DNA from: Nocardiopsis quinghaiensis
GTDB lineage: Bacteria; Actinomycetota; Actinomycetes; Streptosporangiales; Streptosporangiaceae
Assembly: GCF_008638365.1 (NCBI RefSeq)
Contig: NZ_VWVU01000003.1
Location: forward strand, 248,001 to 312,000
DNA length: 64,000 bases
Direction: 5' to 3'
Shown here in pieces: positions 43,222 to 51,311 of this stretch. A model generated the notes under the pieces. The model worked only from the letters and a program-made list of their open reading frames with translations. It had not been told where the DNA came from and did no database searches. How positions within the stretch are numbered: the stretch's first letter is position 1; the number at the start of each line of letters is the position of its first letter. Position numbers and translations under genes: made by a program.

Positions 43222-44850
43222 TCACCGCAGGCGGGCCCGCCGCATCTTGCCCGAGGCCGTCCTGGGCAACTCGTCCACGAAGTCCACCACCCGCGGGGCC
43301 GCGTGCTCGGCGATCCGGTCGCGCACCCACTCCTGGAGCTCCCCGGCCAGTTCGGGGGCCGAGTCCCGGCCCGGGGCCAGGACCACACGGGCGCCGATGA
43401 CCTGGCCGGCGAGCTCGTCGGGGATGGAGTAGACCCCGCACTCCTCCACGGCCGGGTGGGCGTTGAGCACCGACTCCACCTCGGTGGGACCGATCCGGTA
43501 GCCGTAGGTCAGGATCGCGCCGTCGTCACGGGTGGAGAAGAACAGGGACCCCTCGCGGTCCCGGATCCCGGTGTCCCCGGTCAGGTAGTAGGCGTGGTCG
43601 GGGGTGAAGCGTACCTGTGAGGCGCTCTCGTGGCCGACGTAGCCGTCGAACCATGCCAGCGGGCTGTTCGCCAGGTCCACCGCGATGCGTCCGTAGGTGC
43701 CCGGGGGAGCGGGGTCGTCGGAGATGGCCTCCAGGACCTCGATCCGCCAGCCGGGCAGCGCGGGGCCGATCGATCCGGGCGGCGGGGCGACGTCCTGGCC
43801 GGTGTCGCCGTTGGGGATGCCCACGCACCAGCCCAGTTCGGTCTGCCCGTAGTGGTCGCGTACCGGCACGCCGAAGATGTCGGTGACCCAGTCGATGACG
43901 TCGGGGGTCAGGGGTTCTCCGGCGCTGGCCAGGCTCTGGACCATCACCTCGGGGGGCAGCGTCTTGGTGGCGGCGCGCAGGGTGCGGTAGGTGGTGGGGT
44001 CGGTGGCCAGGCTGGTGACGCCGTGGACGCCCAGTACGTCGAGGGTGAGTTCGGGGTCGAAGAACCCGGCGCGCAGGGCCAGGGAGTTGTGCCCGGCGAG
44101 CAGGGGCGAGATGAGGCCGTGGTAGAGGCCGTAGGCGGAGCCGGGGTCGGCGGTGTTCCAGTACACGTCGTCGTCCTGCACGCCCAGGCCGTAGTGGTGG
44201 TAGGCGTGCATGGCGGCCAGGGCGCGTACGGGTACGCGTACGCCGCGGGGCGGGCCGATGACGCTGGAGACGTAGACGATGGCGAGTAGGCCGTCGCCGC
44301 CGACCGCGGTGTCGGGGAGGGGTGTCGCGGTGGCGCCGCGTTCGGTGAGGTCGACCAGGGTGTGGTCGCCCTCGCGCAGGGGGTGGGTGCCGGTGGTGGC
44401 GATGTGCGGGGTGGGGGAGGGGGCCGTGTCGGGGCCGGGGTCGAGTTTGTTGCGGTACTCGGCGTCGCACACGATCAGGCGGGCGTGGGAGTCGGTGAGG
44501 CGCTCGGTGATGGCGGAGGGGGCGAGGGAGGAGAGCAGGGGGACCAGGACGGCTCCCAGGCGCCAGGTGGCCAGGGCGGTGACGGTGAGGTCGGTGCCCT
44601 TGGGGATGAGGGTGGCGACGCGGTCGCCGGTGGTGATGCCCAGGTCGGCGAGTCCGGCGGCGAGGGCGCGGGAGCGTTCGGTGAGTTCGCCGAAGGTGAG
44701 GGTGGTCGCGGCCAGGGTGGGGCCGATTTCGGTGGTGGCGGTGGTGTGGGGGGTGTGGCGGTCGCAGAGGAGGTGGGCCACCGATGTGGTGGGTGTGTCG
44801 TAGGTGGCGATCCAGTCGCGGACGTGGTGCGCCGGGTCGTGCACGGGCAT
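43222..44850 (-). CDS. AMP-forming acyl-CoA synthetase-like protein with an altered P loop
   Basis: A 542-residue member of the acyl-adenylate superfamily (acetyl/medium-chain acyl-CoA synthetase branch). Later motifs are good: DHYGQTELG (A5), YLTGDTGIRD (A7), YGYRIGPTEVES (A8) and the catalytic-lysine motif RTASGKMRR (A10). The phosphate-binding motif, usually Y(T/S)SGTTGxPKG, reads YVSSVIGPPRG, lacking the Thr/Ser pair and the lysine. Activity may therefore be reduced or specialised. Start at 44850 has GAGGACC somewhat upstream. It is divergent from an acyltransferase gene with a shared palindrome between them. Confidence 0.87.
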   Translation of the reverse strand: MPVHDPAHHVRDWIATYDTPTTSVAHLLCDRHTPHTTATTEIGPTLAATTLTFGELTERSRALAAGLADLGITTGDRVATLIPKGTDLTVTALATWRLGAVLVPLLSSLAPSAITERLTDSHARLIVCDAEYRNKLDPGPDTAPSPTPHIATTGTHPLREGDHTLVDLTERGATATPLPDTAVGGDGLLAIVYVSSVIGPPRGVRVPVRALAAMHAYHHYGLGVQDDDVYWNTADPGSAYGLYHGLISPLLAGHNSLALRAGFFDPELTLDVLGVHGVTSLATDPTTYRTLRAATKTLPPEVMVQSLASAGEPLTPDVIDWVTDIFGVPVRDHYGQTELGWCVGIPNGDTGQDVAPPPGSIGPALPGWRIEVLEAISDDPAPPGTYGRIAVDLANSPLAWFDGYVGHESASQVRFTPDHAYYLTGDTGIRDREGSLFFSTRDDGAILTYGYRIGPTEVESVLNAHPAVEECGVYSIPDELAGQVIGARVVLAPGRDSAPELAGELQEWVRDRIAEHAAPRVVDFVDELPRTASGKMRRARLR

Positions 44851-44917
44851 CGGTGGTGGTCCTCGTTTTCGGTTGGTGGGGTGGTGTTGGTGGGTTACGT
44901 CAACACTATGCCCACTT

Positions 44918-44933
44918 GTGAGGCTGGCCTCAC
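44918..44933. promoter_or_regulatory. Palindrome between acyl-CoA synthetase-like and acyltransferase genes
   Basis: GTGAGGC-TG-GCCTCAC has perfect 7-base arms. It lies centrally in the 118-base divergent region and fits a TetR-type operator controlling both genes. Confidence 0.6.
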
Positions 44934-44968
44934 TGGCGCGTGCTGTGGTGGTTGGCCATGATGTGGGG

Positions 44969-45997
44969 ATGGACAGCGTCGCGGTGGTGGAACGGTTCGG
45001 CTTGGGTGCGGATGTGCGTGTGTGGTTGGAGGAGGCGGAGCGGTTGCCGGAGCCGGTGAGGGCTCTGGAGGTTCCGGTGGGGGCTGAGGCGGCTCGGGTG
45101 TTGGATCTGTTCGCGTTGGATGCGGTGGATCGGGCCGAGGTGGAGTCGTTGTGGCCGGGTTCGGGTGCGCCGTGGGGGGAGTGGCCGCCGGAGTTGTGGC
45201 ATCTGGTGGGGTGCATGTACCGGCGGTTGTGCGCGGACGCGGATCTGCCGGTGGGTCGGTGGCGGGATTGGCCGGCGTTGGTGGAGGTGGAGGATCCGCG
45301 GGTGCGGGCGGCGTCGTTGTGGGCGTTCGCGGCGCGGGTGCCGGCGCAGTTCGAGGCGCATGGGGCGTTGGGTGTGGATCGGTCGGTGACGGTGGCGACG
45401 TTGGCCGATGTGGGTGTGCAGGTGGCGCGGTCGCGTCGGATGTTCGGTCGGTTGGGTGTGGAGACGGCGGCGTGGGTGGCCGCGCAGTTCCGTGGGCGCC
45501 TGTACTGGTTGGGTGGGTTGCAGTTCGAGCCTGGTGTGTTGGTGGATGGGGGCGGTGTGGAGTGGTTTTCGGAGGTGGAGGCGGCGGGGCTGGGTCCGGG
45601 GATGGGTCGGGGGGATATGGCTCTGCGGGTGCACATTCCCACGGGTGGGTTGGATCCGGTGTCGGTGGATGGTGCGTTGGGTCGGGCTCGGGGGTTCGCC
45701 CGGGAGCATTTGGGGTTTGATCCGGTGGTGGCCACGTGTACGTCGTGGTTGTTGGATCCGCAGTGGGGTGAGGTGTTGGGGGAGGGGTCCAACATCGTGC
45801 GGTTCCAGCGTCGGTTCACGTTGGTGGGTGAGGGGCAGCCGGGGGAGTCGGATGTGTTCCGGTTCGTTTTCGGGATGCCGGTGGTGGATGTGGGGGCGGC
45901 GCCGAGGCGGACGCGGTTGGAGCGTGCGGTGGTGGAGCGGTTGGAGTCGGGGGGTTCGTGGCGGGTGCGTACGGGGTGGTTGCGGTTGCCGGAGTAG
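44969..45997 (+). CDS. Acyltransferase-domain protein (GNAT-like, two-domain type)
   Basis: A 342-residue protein matching actinobacterial 'acyltransferase domain-containing' proteins with an N-terminal helical part (LWHLVGCMYRRL) and a C-terminal GNAT-like part. Characteristic pieces are ALRVHIPTGGLDPVSVDGAL, ATCTSWLLDPQW and SNIVRFQRRFTL. The acyl donor and acceptor are unknown. The divergent acyl-CoA synthetase-like gene could supply its donor. CATGAT lies 6 bases before the ATG at 44969, suggesting a leaderless message. The gene uses many TTG and GGT codons, unlike those left of 42 kb. Confidence 0.78.
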   Translation: MDSVAVVERFGLGADVRVWLEEAERLPEPVRALEVPVGAEAARVLDLFALDAVDRAEVESLWPGSGAPWGEWPPELWHLVGCMYRRLCADADLPVGRWRDWPALVEVEDPRVRAASLWAFAARVPAQFEAHGALGVDRSVTVATLADVGVQVARSRRMFGRLGVETAAWVAAQFRGRLYWLGGLQFEPGVLVDGGGVEWFSEVEAAGLGPGMGRGDMALRVHIPTGGLDPVSVDGALGRARGFAREHLGFDPVVATCTSWLLDPQWGEVLGEGSNIVRFQRRFTLVGEGQPGESDVFRFVFGMPVVDVGAAPRRTRLERAVVERLESGGSWRVRTGWLRLPE

Positions 45998-46035
45998 GTT
46001 CTGGTTCAGATGGTCATGGGTGTGGGTCTGTGAGG

Positions 46036-46065
46036 AGGGGTGTCGTGGGGGCATCCGACACCTCT
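46036..46065 (+). terminator. Hairpin immediately before dif
   Basis: AGGGGTGTCG and CGACACCTCT pair over 10 positions (one G-U) around a 10-base loop. It ends exactly where the dif site begins and would stop transcripts from the acyltransferase gene. Confidence 0.55.
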
Positions 46066-46093
46066 ACTTGACATAATGTGCATTATCGGCGTT
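46066..46093 (-). other. dif: Chromosomal dif site (Xer recombination site)
   Basis: Read on the minus strand the site has an 11-base arm ending CGATAA, the 6-base spacer TGCACA, and the arm TTATGTCAAGT. The actinobacterial dif consensus, as I recall it, is TTCRCCGATAA, TVNACA, TTATGTCAAGT; only the two outermost bases of the XerC-side arm differ (26 of 28). It is AT-rich within a very GC-rich region. XerC/XerD-type recombinases resolve chromosome dimers here at division. It is the only such site I found in the window. Confidence 0.88.
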
Positions 46094-46568
46094 TTGGTGT
46101 GGGGGTTAGGGAAGGGGTTGTGGAGGTCTTGCGGCCGTGCGTTGTGCGTGGTTTCCGCTCGGGTCGGGCGTTGGGTGTTGGTGTGGGCTGACGGGGCTGG
46201 TGTGTCCGGGCCGGGTGCTCGGCGTCGGAGCGATTGAGTCGGTGCGGGCTGGTGGTGTCCACCGGGTCGGTTCTCGTGTGCTGGCCTGCTCGTGTGCTGG
46301 CCTGGTTGCTCGGTCTCGCCGTCTCGGGTTCGTGTGCGGTGTGTGCCTGTCGGGCTGTGTCCTGGTGTTGTGGCTGTTCAGGGCTGTGTATCCGGCCGGG
46401 TCGGCTGGCGGGCGCCGCTGTGCGGGGTGTGCGTGCGGGTGTCTCGGGGTGGTCCCCCGGTGTTCGTGGTGGGTGGGCCCGGTCGTGAGGGTGGCTCGCC
46501 GGCGTGAGGCTTCGGGGGGCGGGGTCTCGGCCTCCTCGCGCTCGCGGGATGCCGGTTCTCTCCATGTT

Positions 46569-46594
46569 TCATGCATAAACCGTGTTATGCATGA
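46569..46594. repeat. Second dif-like palindrome (10-base arms, 6-base spacer)
   Basis: TCATGCATAA and TTATGCATGA are exact complements around ACCGTG. The inner halves CATAA and TTATG and the 6-base spacer are those of Xer sites, but the outer parts do not match the dif consensus. TTATGCA recurs at 46615. It may be a recombinase accessory or operator site. Confidence 0.6.
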
Positions 46595-47039
46595 CTTTGT
46601 AGGTTTCTGTGTTCTTATGCACGTTTTGTGTGTTCGGATGGATGCTCCCGGCTCCGCGTGCGCCCACTCCCCGGCCGCCTCGGTGCTGCTGGTGCCCGGT
46701 GCCCTGGTGCGCCCTCCGCCGCCCGTCGCCGGGCTGTCCGTGCCCGGTGTGCGCCCCGGGGGCGCCCGTGGGCTCCACGCCCACTCCCCCGCCCCGCCGG
46801 GGCCACGCGCCACCGGTTGTCACCCAGGGTTGTGGGAATGTCGCGTTTTGTGCATGCGTCGTGTGCGGCGGTGCTCCGTCCCCGTGGGGACGTGGGCGCG
46901 CGGGTCGGGGGCGCCCCTCTCCCCCGTGCGTGCCCCCGCCCCGGTGCTCGTCCTTCCTGTGCCCCGCTCCCCCGCCCACGGTGTGCGAATCCCGACGGCG
47001 GGCGGTGGAAGTGCCTGCGGGATCGGGGATGCTGTGGGT

Positions 47040-48029
47040 ATGAGTGGTCAGACGGGTCCTGTGGTCGAGGCTGTTGAGCAGTATCTGGTGGCGCGTCGGG
47101 CGGCCAAGCCCTCCCCCCACACGGTGGCCGCCTACCGGCGTGATCTGCACGGGGTGTTGGAGTGTGTGGCCCAGGTGAGGGGCGTGGGGCCCGAGCGGGT
47201 GGTGTGGGCGGATCTGGGGGCGCCGGTGTTGCGGGCGGCGTTCGCGGAGTTCGCTACCGAGCGGGCGGCTTCGAGTGTGTTGCGGGCCTGGTCGACGTGG
47301 AACGGGTTCTTCGCGTTCTGGGTGTCGGAGCAGGTGGTGGCGGGCAATCCGATGTCGGCGGTGCCGCGGCCCCGGGTGCGGCCTTCGTCTCCCAAGCCGT
47401 TGATGGGTGAGGACACCCCTGAGCGGTTGTTGGAGGCGTTGGCGCGGGGGGCGCGTAAGGCGCGTGATCCGTGGCCGGAGCGGGATCTGGCGGTGCTGGC
47501 CCTGGCGTTGCTGACGGGGATGCGTTCGGCGGAGATGCTCGCGCTGCGGGTGGAGTCGGTGGGTGGTCGTTCGGGTGAGCGGCGTATCCGTGTGGTGGGC
47601 AAGGGCGGGGGTGAGCGGGTCCTGCCGATCGAGGTGCCGTTGGAGGCGTTGTTGGAGGCCTATCTGGTCTCGCGGCGTGAGCGGTTCGGGGTGGTGCGGG
47701 GGGCGGATCCGTTGTTGGTGGACAACCGGGGCCAGGGGTTGCGGCGGGGCGGGCTGCAGTACCTGGTCAAGCAGTGTTACCGGCATGCGGGGGTGCATGA
47801 CCGGGTGGCGCGGGGGACGTTGGTGCATGCGTTGCGTCATACCTTCGCGACGCGGTTGGCGGAGGACGGGGCCTCGGTCACCGAGATCATGCATTTGCTG
47901 GGGCATGCGTCGGTGGCTTCCTCGCAGGCCTATATCGAGGTGACGGCTCGGGCGCAGCGGGAGGCGGCTTCGTCCAACCGGACCTATGGGGTGTTGCGGC
48001 GTCTGGTGGCCGAGGGCGGAGGTGGTTGA
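47040..48029 (+). CDS. Tyrosine recombinase (XerC/XerD-like) beside dif
   Basis: A 329-residue tyrosine recombinase with all catalytic residues: Arg162 (GMRSAEM), Lys188 (VGKGGGER), His263-x-x-Arg266 (HALRHTFAT), His289 (LLGHAS) and Tyr298 (YIEV). The N-terminal SAM-like core-binding domain spans about 8-110. Length and motifs fit the Xer group better than phage integrases. The gene is 946 bases from the dif site. A -10-like GATGCT lies 6 bases before the ATG and there is no ribosome-binding site, so it is probably leaderless. Whether it is the chromosomal XerC or XerD, a single-recombinase system, or a mobile-element recombinase that uses dif cannot be decided here. Confidence 0.92.
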   Translation: MSGQTGPVVEAVEQYLVARRAAKPSPHTVAAYRRDLHGVLECVAQVRGVGPERVVWADLGAPVLRAAFAEFATERAASSVLRAWSTWNGFFAFWVSEQVVAGNPMSAVPRPRVRPSSPKPLMGEDTPERLLEALARGARKARDPWPERDLAVLALALLTGMRSAEMLALRVESVGGRSGERRIRVVGKGGGERVLPIEVPLEALLEAYLVSRRERFGVVRGADPLLVDNRGQGLRRGGLQYLVKQCYRHAGVHDRVARGTLVHALRHTFATRLAEDGASVTEIMHLLGHASVASSQAYIEVTARAQREAASSNRTYGVLRRLVAEGGGG

Positions 48030-48050
48030 GGTGTGGCTAGGCTTTGCCCT

Positions 48051-48869
48051 GTGATGACGAGTGCTGTGACGGTGTCGAGTGTCAATGTGAACGGTCTGCG
48101 GGCCGCGGCGAAGAAGGATCCGGGGTTCGTGGGGTGGTTGGCCTCGACCGAGGCTGACGTGGTGTGTTTGCAGGAGACGCGGGCTGAGGCCGACCAGTTG
48201 CCCGCTGGGGTGGTGGAGCCTGAGGGGTGGCATGTGGTGTTGGCTCCGGCGTCGGTGCGGGGTCGTGCGGGGGTGGCGGTGTACTCGCGCGAGGAGCCTG
48301 ATGGTGTGCGGGTGGGGTTCGGTCATGCCGAGTTCGAGGATTCGGGCCGGTATGTGGAGGTGGATCTGGGTGGGGTGACGGTGGCGAGTTTGTATCTGCC
48401 CTCGGGTGAGGTGGGTACGGAGCGTCAGTTGGAGAAGGAGCGTTTCATGGAGGCGTTCCTGCCCTATCTGGTCAGGCGTCGCCGGGAGGTGTGTGACCAG
48501 GGGCGTGAGTTGGTGGTGTGCGGGGACTGGAACATCGCGCACGCCGAGGTGGATCTGAGGAACTGGCGCAACAACCGGAGGAAGGCGGGGTTCCTGCCGC
48601 AGGAGCGTGCGTGGTTGTCGCGGGTCTTCGACGAGGCCGGGTACGTGGACGTGGTCCGGGCGTTGCATCCGGAGCGGGAGGGGCCCTACACGTGGTGGTC
48701 CTATCGGGGTCGGGCCTTTGACAATGACACGGGGTGGCGGATCGATCTGCAGGTGGCTACGCCGGGGTTGGCCGCGCGTGCCGTGTCGGCGCGGGTGGAG
48801 CGTGCGGCGGAGCACGGGTTGCGTTGGTCTGATCATGCTCCGGTGACGGTGCGCTACGGGGCGCGGTAG
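48051..48869 (+). CDS. Exonuclease III-family DNA repair nuclease
   Basis: A 272-residue protein of the exonuclease III/AP-endonuclease family. Active-site motifs are VNVNGLRAA, LQETRAE, VVCGDWNIAH, RIDLQVATP and WSDHAPV. It acts on abasic sites and 3' ends in base-excision repair. TAGGCT (48038-48043) lies 7 bases before GTG 48051, a leaderless arrangement; ATG 48054 is the next codon. It follows the recombinase gene by 21 bases but seems to have its own promoter. Confidence 0.93.
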   Translation: MMTSAVTVSSVNVNGLRAAAKKDPGFVGWLASTEADVVCLQETRAEADQLPAGVVEPEGWHVVLAPASVRGRAGVAVYSREEPDGVRVGFGHAEFEDSGRYVEVDLGGVTVASLYLPSGEVGTERQLEKERFMEAFLPYLVRRRREVCDQGRELVVCGDWNIAHAEVDLRNWRNNRRKAGFLPQERAWLSRVFDEAGYVDVVRALHPEREGPYTWWSYRGRAFDNDTGWRIDLQVATPGLAARAVSARVERAAEHGLRWSDHAPVTVRYGAR

Positions 48870-48881
48870 GAGGAGGCGTTC

Positions 48882-49640
48882 ATGGGTGTGCCGATTGTTC
48901 TGGTGCATGGGTTGCGGTTGTCGGGGAGTATGTGGCGTCCGCAGGTGGAGTTGTTGGAGGCTCAGGGGTGCACGGTGGTGGCGCCTGATCTTCCTGGGCA
49001 CGGTTCGCGGCGTGGGGAGGAGTTCTCGCTGGGGGGTGCGGTGGATGCGGTGTTGGAGGCGATCGATGGTGTGGGTGGTCGTGCGCTGTTGGTGGGGTTG
49101 AGTCTGGGCGGGTTCGTGTCGATCGCGACGGCGGGTGCGGCTCCGGATCGGGTGGCGGGGCTGGTGGCGGCTGGGTGTACGGCCAAGCCCGCGCAGTTGT
49201 TGGCGCAGTTGTACCGGATTCCGGCGGTGTTGATGGATCGGTTGCCGGACCGGGGTGCGGCGGTCAATGAGCGTTTTCACCGGTTGACGTTGCGTGATGG
49301 TGCAGCGGAGGCGGTGTTGGACGGCGGTTTGGCGGTGGAGGCGGCCACGGCGGTGATCGACGCGGTCTCGGAGATGGATGTGTTGTCGGCGTTGTCGGCG
49401 TATCCGGGGCCGGTGTGGTTGATCAACGGGTCGCGGGACCACTTTCGGATTCATGAGAAGCGGTTCTTTGACACGTGTGCGGATGGTCGGTTGGTGAATG
49501 TGCCGCGTGCGGGGCACATGGTGAGTTTGGATCAGCCGGTGAATTTTTCGCGGATCGTGGCTGATGCGGCTGAGGTGGTGGGTGTGCGTGAGCTGGCTCG
49601 GTTGCGGGAGTTGCGTGAGGTGGAGGCCGAGGAGGGTTGA
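48882..49640 (+). CDS. Alpha/beta-fold hydrolase
   Basis: A 252-residue hydrolase. The oxyanion segment is VLVHGLRLSGSMW, the nucleophile Ser is in LVGLSLGGFV, the acid is in INGSRDHF and the histidine in RAGHMVSL. AGGAGG precedes the ATG, and it starts 12 bases after the exonuclease stop, so the two are probably co-transcribed. The substrate is unknown. Confidence 0.9.
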   Translation: MGVPIVLVHGLRLSGSMWRPQVELLEAQGCTVVAPDLPGHGSRRGEEFSLGGAVDAVLEAIDGVGGRALLVGLSLGGFVSIATAGAAPDRVAGLVAAGCTAKPAQLLAQLYRIPAVLMDRLPDRGAAVNERFHRLTLRDGAAEAVLDGGLAVEAATAVIDAVSEMDVLSALSAYPGPVWLINGSRDHFRIHEKRFFDTCADGRLVNVPRAGHMVSLDQPVNFSRIVADAAEVVGVRELARLRELREVEAEEG

Positions 49641-49655
49641 GGTGTGGGCGCCCGG

Positions 49656-49694
49656 GAGGGGGTGGGGGTGTGGTGGCCCTCACCTCCTCTTTTT
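49656..49694 (+). terminator. Intrinsic terminator after the hydrolase
   Basis: GAGGGGGTG pairs with CACCTCCTC (one G-U) across a 16-base loop, followed by TTTTT. Confidence 0.6.
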
Positions 49695-49753
49695 GTGTGT
49701 TCGGGTGGGGTGGTCGGGTGTTCGGGGGGTGAGGTGTGCCTAGGGTTGGCCGG

Positions 49754-51241
49754 GTGGCAGGCAGTGCGATGCCGCCCTCGGGGGCGGCCAACGAGACGAG
49801 TGCCTCCGGTGCGGGGCTGGCCCATTCGCTGCGGCGGCGTCACATGGCGCTGATCGCGATCGGCGGTTCGGTGGGCGCCGGGTTGTTCATCGGTTCGGGT
49901 TCGGTGATCCGGTTGGCGGGTCCGGCCGCGGTGCTCTCCTATGTCCTGGCCGGTGCGTTGGTGTTCTTCACCCTGCGTGCCCTGGGTGAGATGGTGGTGG
50001 CGGTTCCCGCGGGCGGGTCCTTCTCCGACTACGCCCGTCTGGCTTTTGGTCCTCGTGCCGGTTTCACCATCGGTTGGGTGTACTGGTGGATGTACGCGGT
50101 GTTGGTGGCCGCTGAGTCGGTGGCCGGTGCGACCATTCTGGGTCAGTGGGTGCCGGGTGTTCCCGGGTGGGCGTTGGCGTTGTTGGTGTTGTTGTCGATG
50201 ACGGCGGCCAACCTGGTCTCGGTGCGTGTCTTCGCGGAGACCGAGTCGTTCTTCTCCCTGGTCAAGGTGGCCACGATCGTGGCGTTCCTGTTGGTCGGTG
50301 GCCTGTGGGCGTTGGGGTTGTGGAGTGGTTCGGGCGGTTCTGGTGTGGCCAATCTGTGGCAGCACGGCGGGTTCGTGCCCAACGGGTGGGTCTCGGTGCT
50401 GGCGGCCACGGTGGTGGTGCTCTTCGCCTTTGGCGGGGTGGAGATCATTACTGTTGCCGCTGGTGAGAGTGCGGAGCCTGAGCGGAGTGTGGCTTCGGCG
50501 ATCACCAATGTGCTCTGGCGGATCGGGTTGTTCTATGTGGCTTCGATCCTGGTGGTGGTGATGGTGTTGCCGTGGGACACCGTGGAGCCGGGGCGTAGTC
50601 CGTTCGTGGCCGTGATGGAGCGTGTGGGGGTGCCCGGGGCGGCGCTGATCATGGAGATCGTGGTGCTCGTCGCGGTGTTGAGTGTGCTCAACGCGGCGAT
50701 GTACACCTCTTCCAGGATGTTGTTCACCCTGACGCGGCAGGGTGATGCTCCTGGTGCGTTGCGTGGGACCAACCGTCGGGGTGTGCCGGTGCGGGCGATC
50801 CTGTTGGGCACGGTGGTGGGCTATGCCGCGGTGGTGGCCGACTACCTGTGGCCTGACCGGGTGTTCGCGTTCCTGGTGGCTTCGATCGGTGCGATCCTGC
50901 TGGTCTTGTTCTTGACCATCTGCGCCTCGCAGTTGGTGGTGGGGGCGCGGGTGCGCAGGCGTGAGCCTGAGCGGTTGACCTTGCGTATGTGGGGGTTTCC
51001 GTACCTGACGTGGGTGGTGTTGCTTGGTCTGGTGACGGTTTTCGCGGCGATGGCGGTGTTGCCCGACCAGCGTCAGGCGTTGGCGGCGTCGGTGGGGTCG
51101 GTGCTGGTGGTGTTGGTGGCCTATGAGCTGCGGCGCCGGTGGGGTGCCGGGGCGCCCAGTGACCGGGTGCTGCGTGTGCCGGGCCGTGCGGGTGCTGAGG
51201 GTTTGCGCCGTGGTGGAGGAGGGTGGCGACGGTGTCGGTAA
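49754..51241 (+). CDS. Amino acid permease (APC family, AnsP/CycA-like)
   Basis: A 495-residue permease with about 12 membrane segments. The APC signature region is LRRRHMALIAIGGSVGAGLF followed by IGSGSVIRLAGPAAVLSY, with FFSLVKVATIVAF and FAFGGVEIITVAAGE further on. It imports amino acids by proton symport; the specificity is not readable. TAGGGT (49741-49746) lies 7 bases before GTG 49754, matching the exonuclease gene promoter almost base for base, so translation likely starts there without a leader; GTG 49736 and ATG 49769 are alternatives. Confidence 0.9.
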   Translation: MAGSAMPPSGAANETSASGAGLAHSLRRRHMALIAIGGSVGAGLFIGSGSVIRLAGPAAVLSYVLAGALVFFTLRALGEMVVAVPAGGSFSDYARLAFGPRAGFTIGWVYWWMYAVLVAAESVAGATILGQWVPGVPGWALALLVLLSMTAANLVSVRVFAETESFFSLVKVATIVAFLLVGGLWALGLWSGSGGSGVANLWQHGGFVPNGWVSVLAATVVVLFAFGGVEIITVAAGESAEPERSVASAITNVLWRIGLFYVASILVVVMVLPWDTVEPGRSPFVAVMERVGVPGAALIMEIVVLVAVLSVLNAAMYTSSRMLFTLTRQGDAPGALRGTNRRGVPVRAILLGTVVGYAAVVADYLWPDRVFAFLVASIGAILLVLFLTICASQLVVGARVRRREPERLTLRMWGFPYLTWVVLLGLVTVFAAMAVLPDQRQALAASVGSVLVVLVAYELRRRWGAGAPSDRVLRVPGRAGAEGLRRGGGGWRRCR

Positions 51242-51311
51242 TGGTGGGATGTCGTGCTGAAGATCGTTTTTGCCGCTAAGGTGCTGCGCAACCCCTGAGA
51301 GGAGCACCCCT

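Larger units (their letters stand above)
45998..47039. other. 1-kb non-coding dif locus
   Basis: No convincing gene on either strand: open frames are Cys/Trp/Val-rich or Pro/His/Arg-rich noise from a strongly G/T-biased strand. The stretch holds the hairpin at 46036, the dif-like site at 46066, a second dif-like palindrome at 46569, a further half site TTATGCA at 46615, and a leaderless-type promoter for the recombinase. Confidence 0.6.

Noticed and set aside
46106..46813. Open frame on the minus strand of the dif gap, and plus-strand frames there
   Set aside because: Sequences are Pro/His/Arg/Thr-rich or Cys/Trp-rich, have no ribosome-binding site and no domain, and follow from the strong G/T bias of the plus strand.
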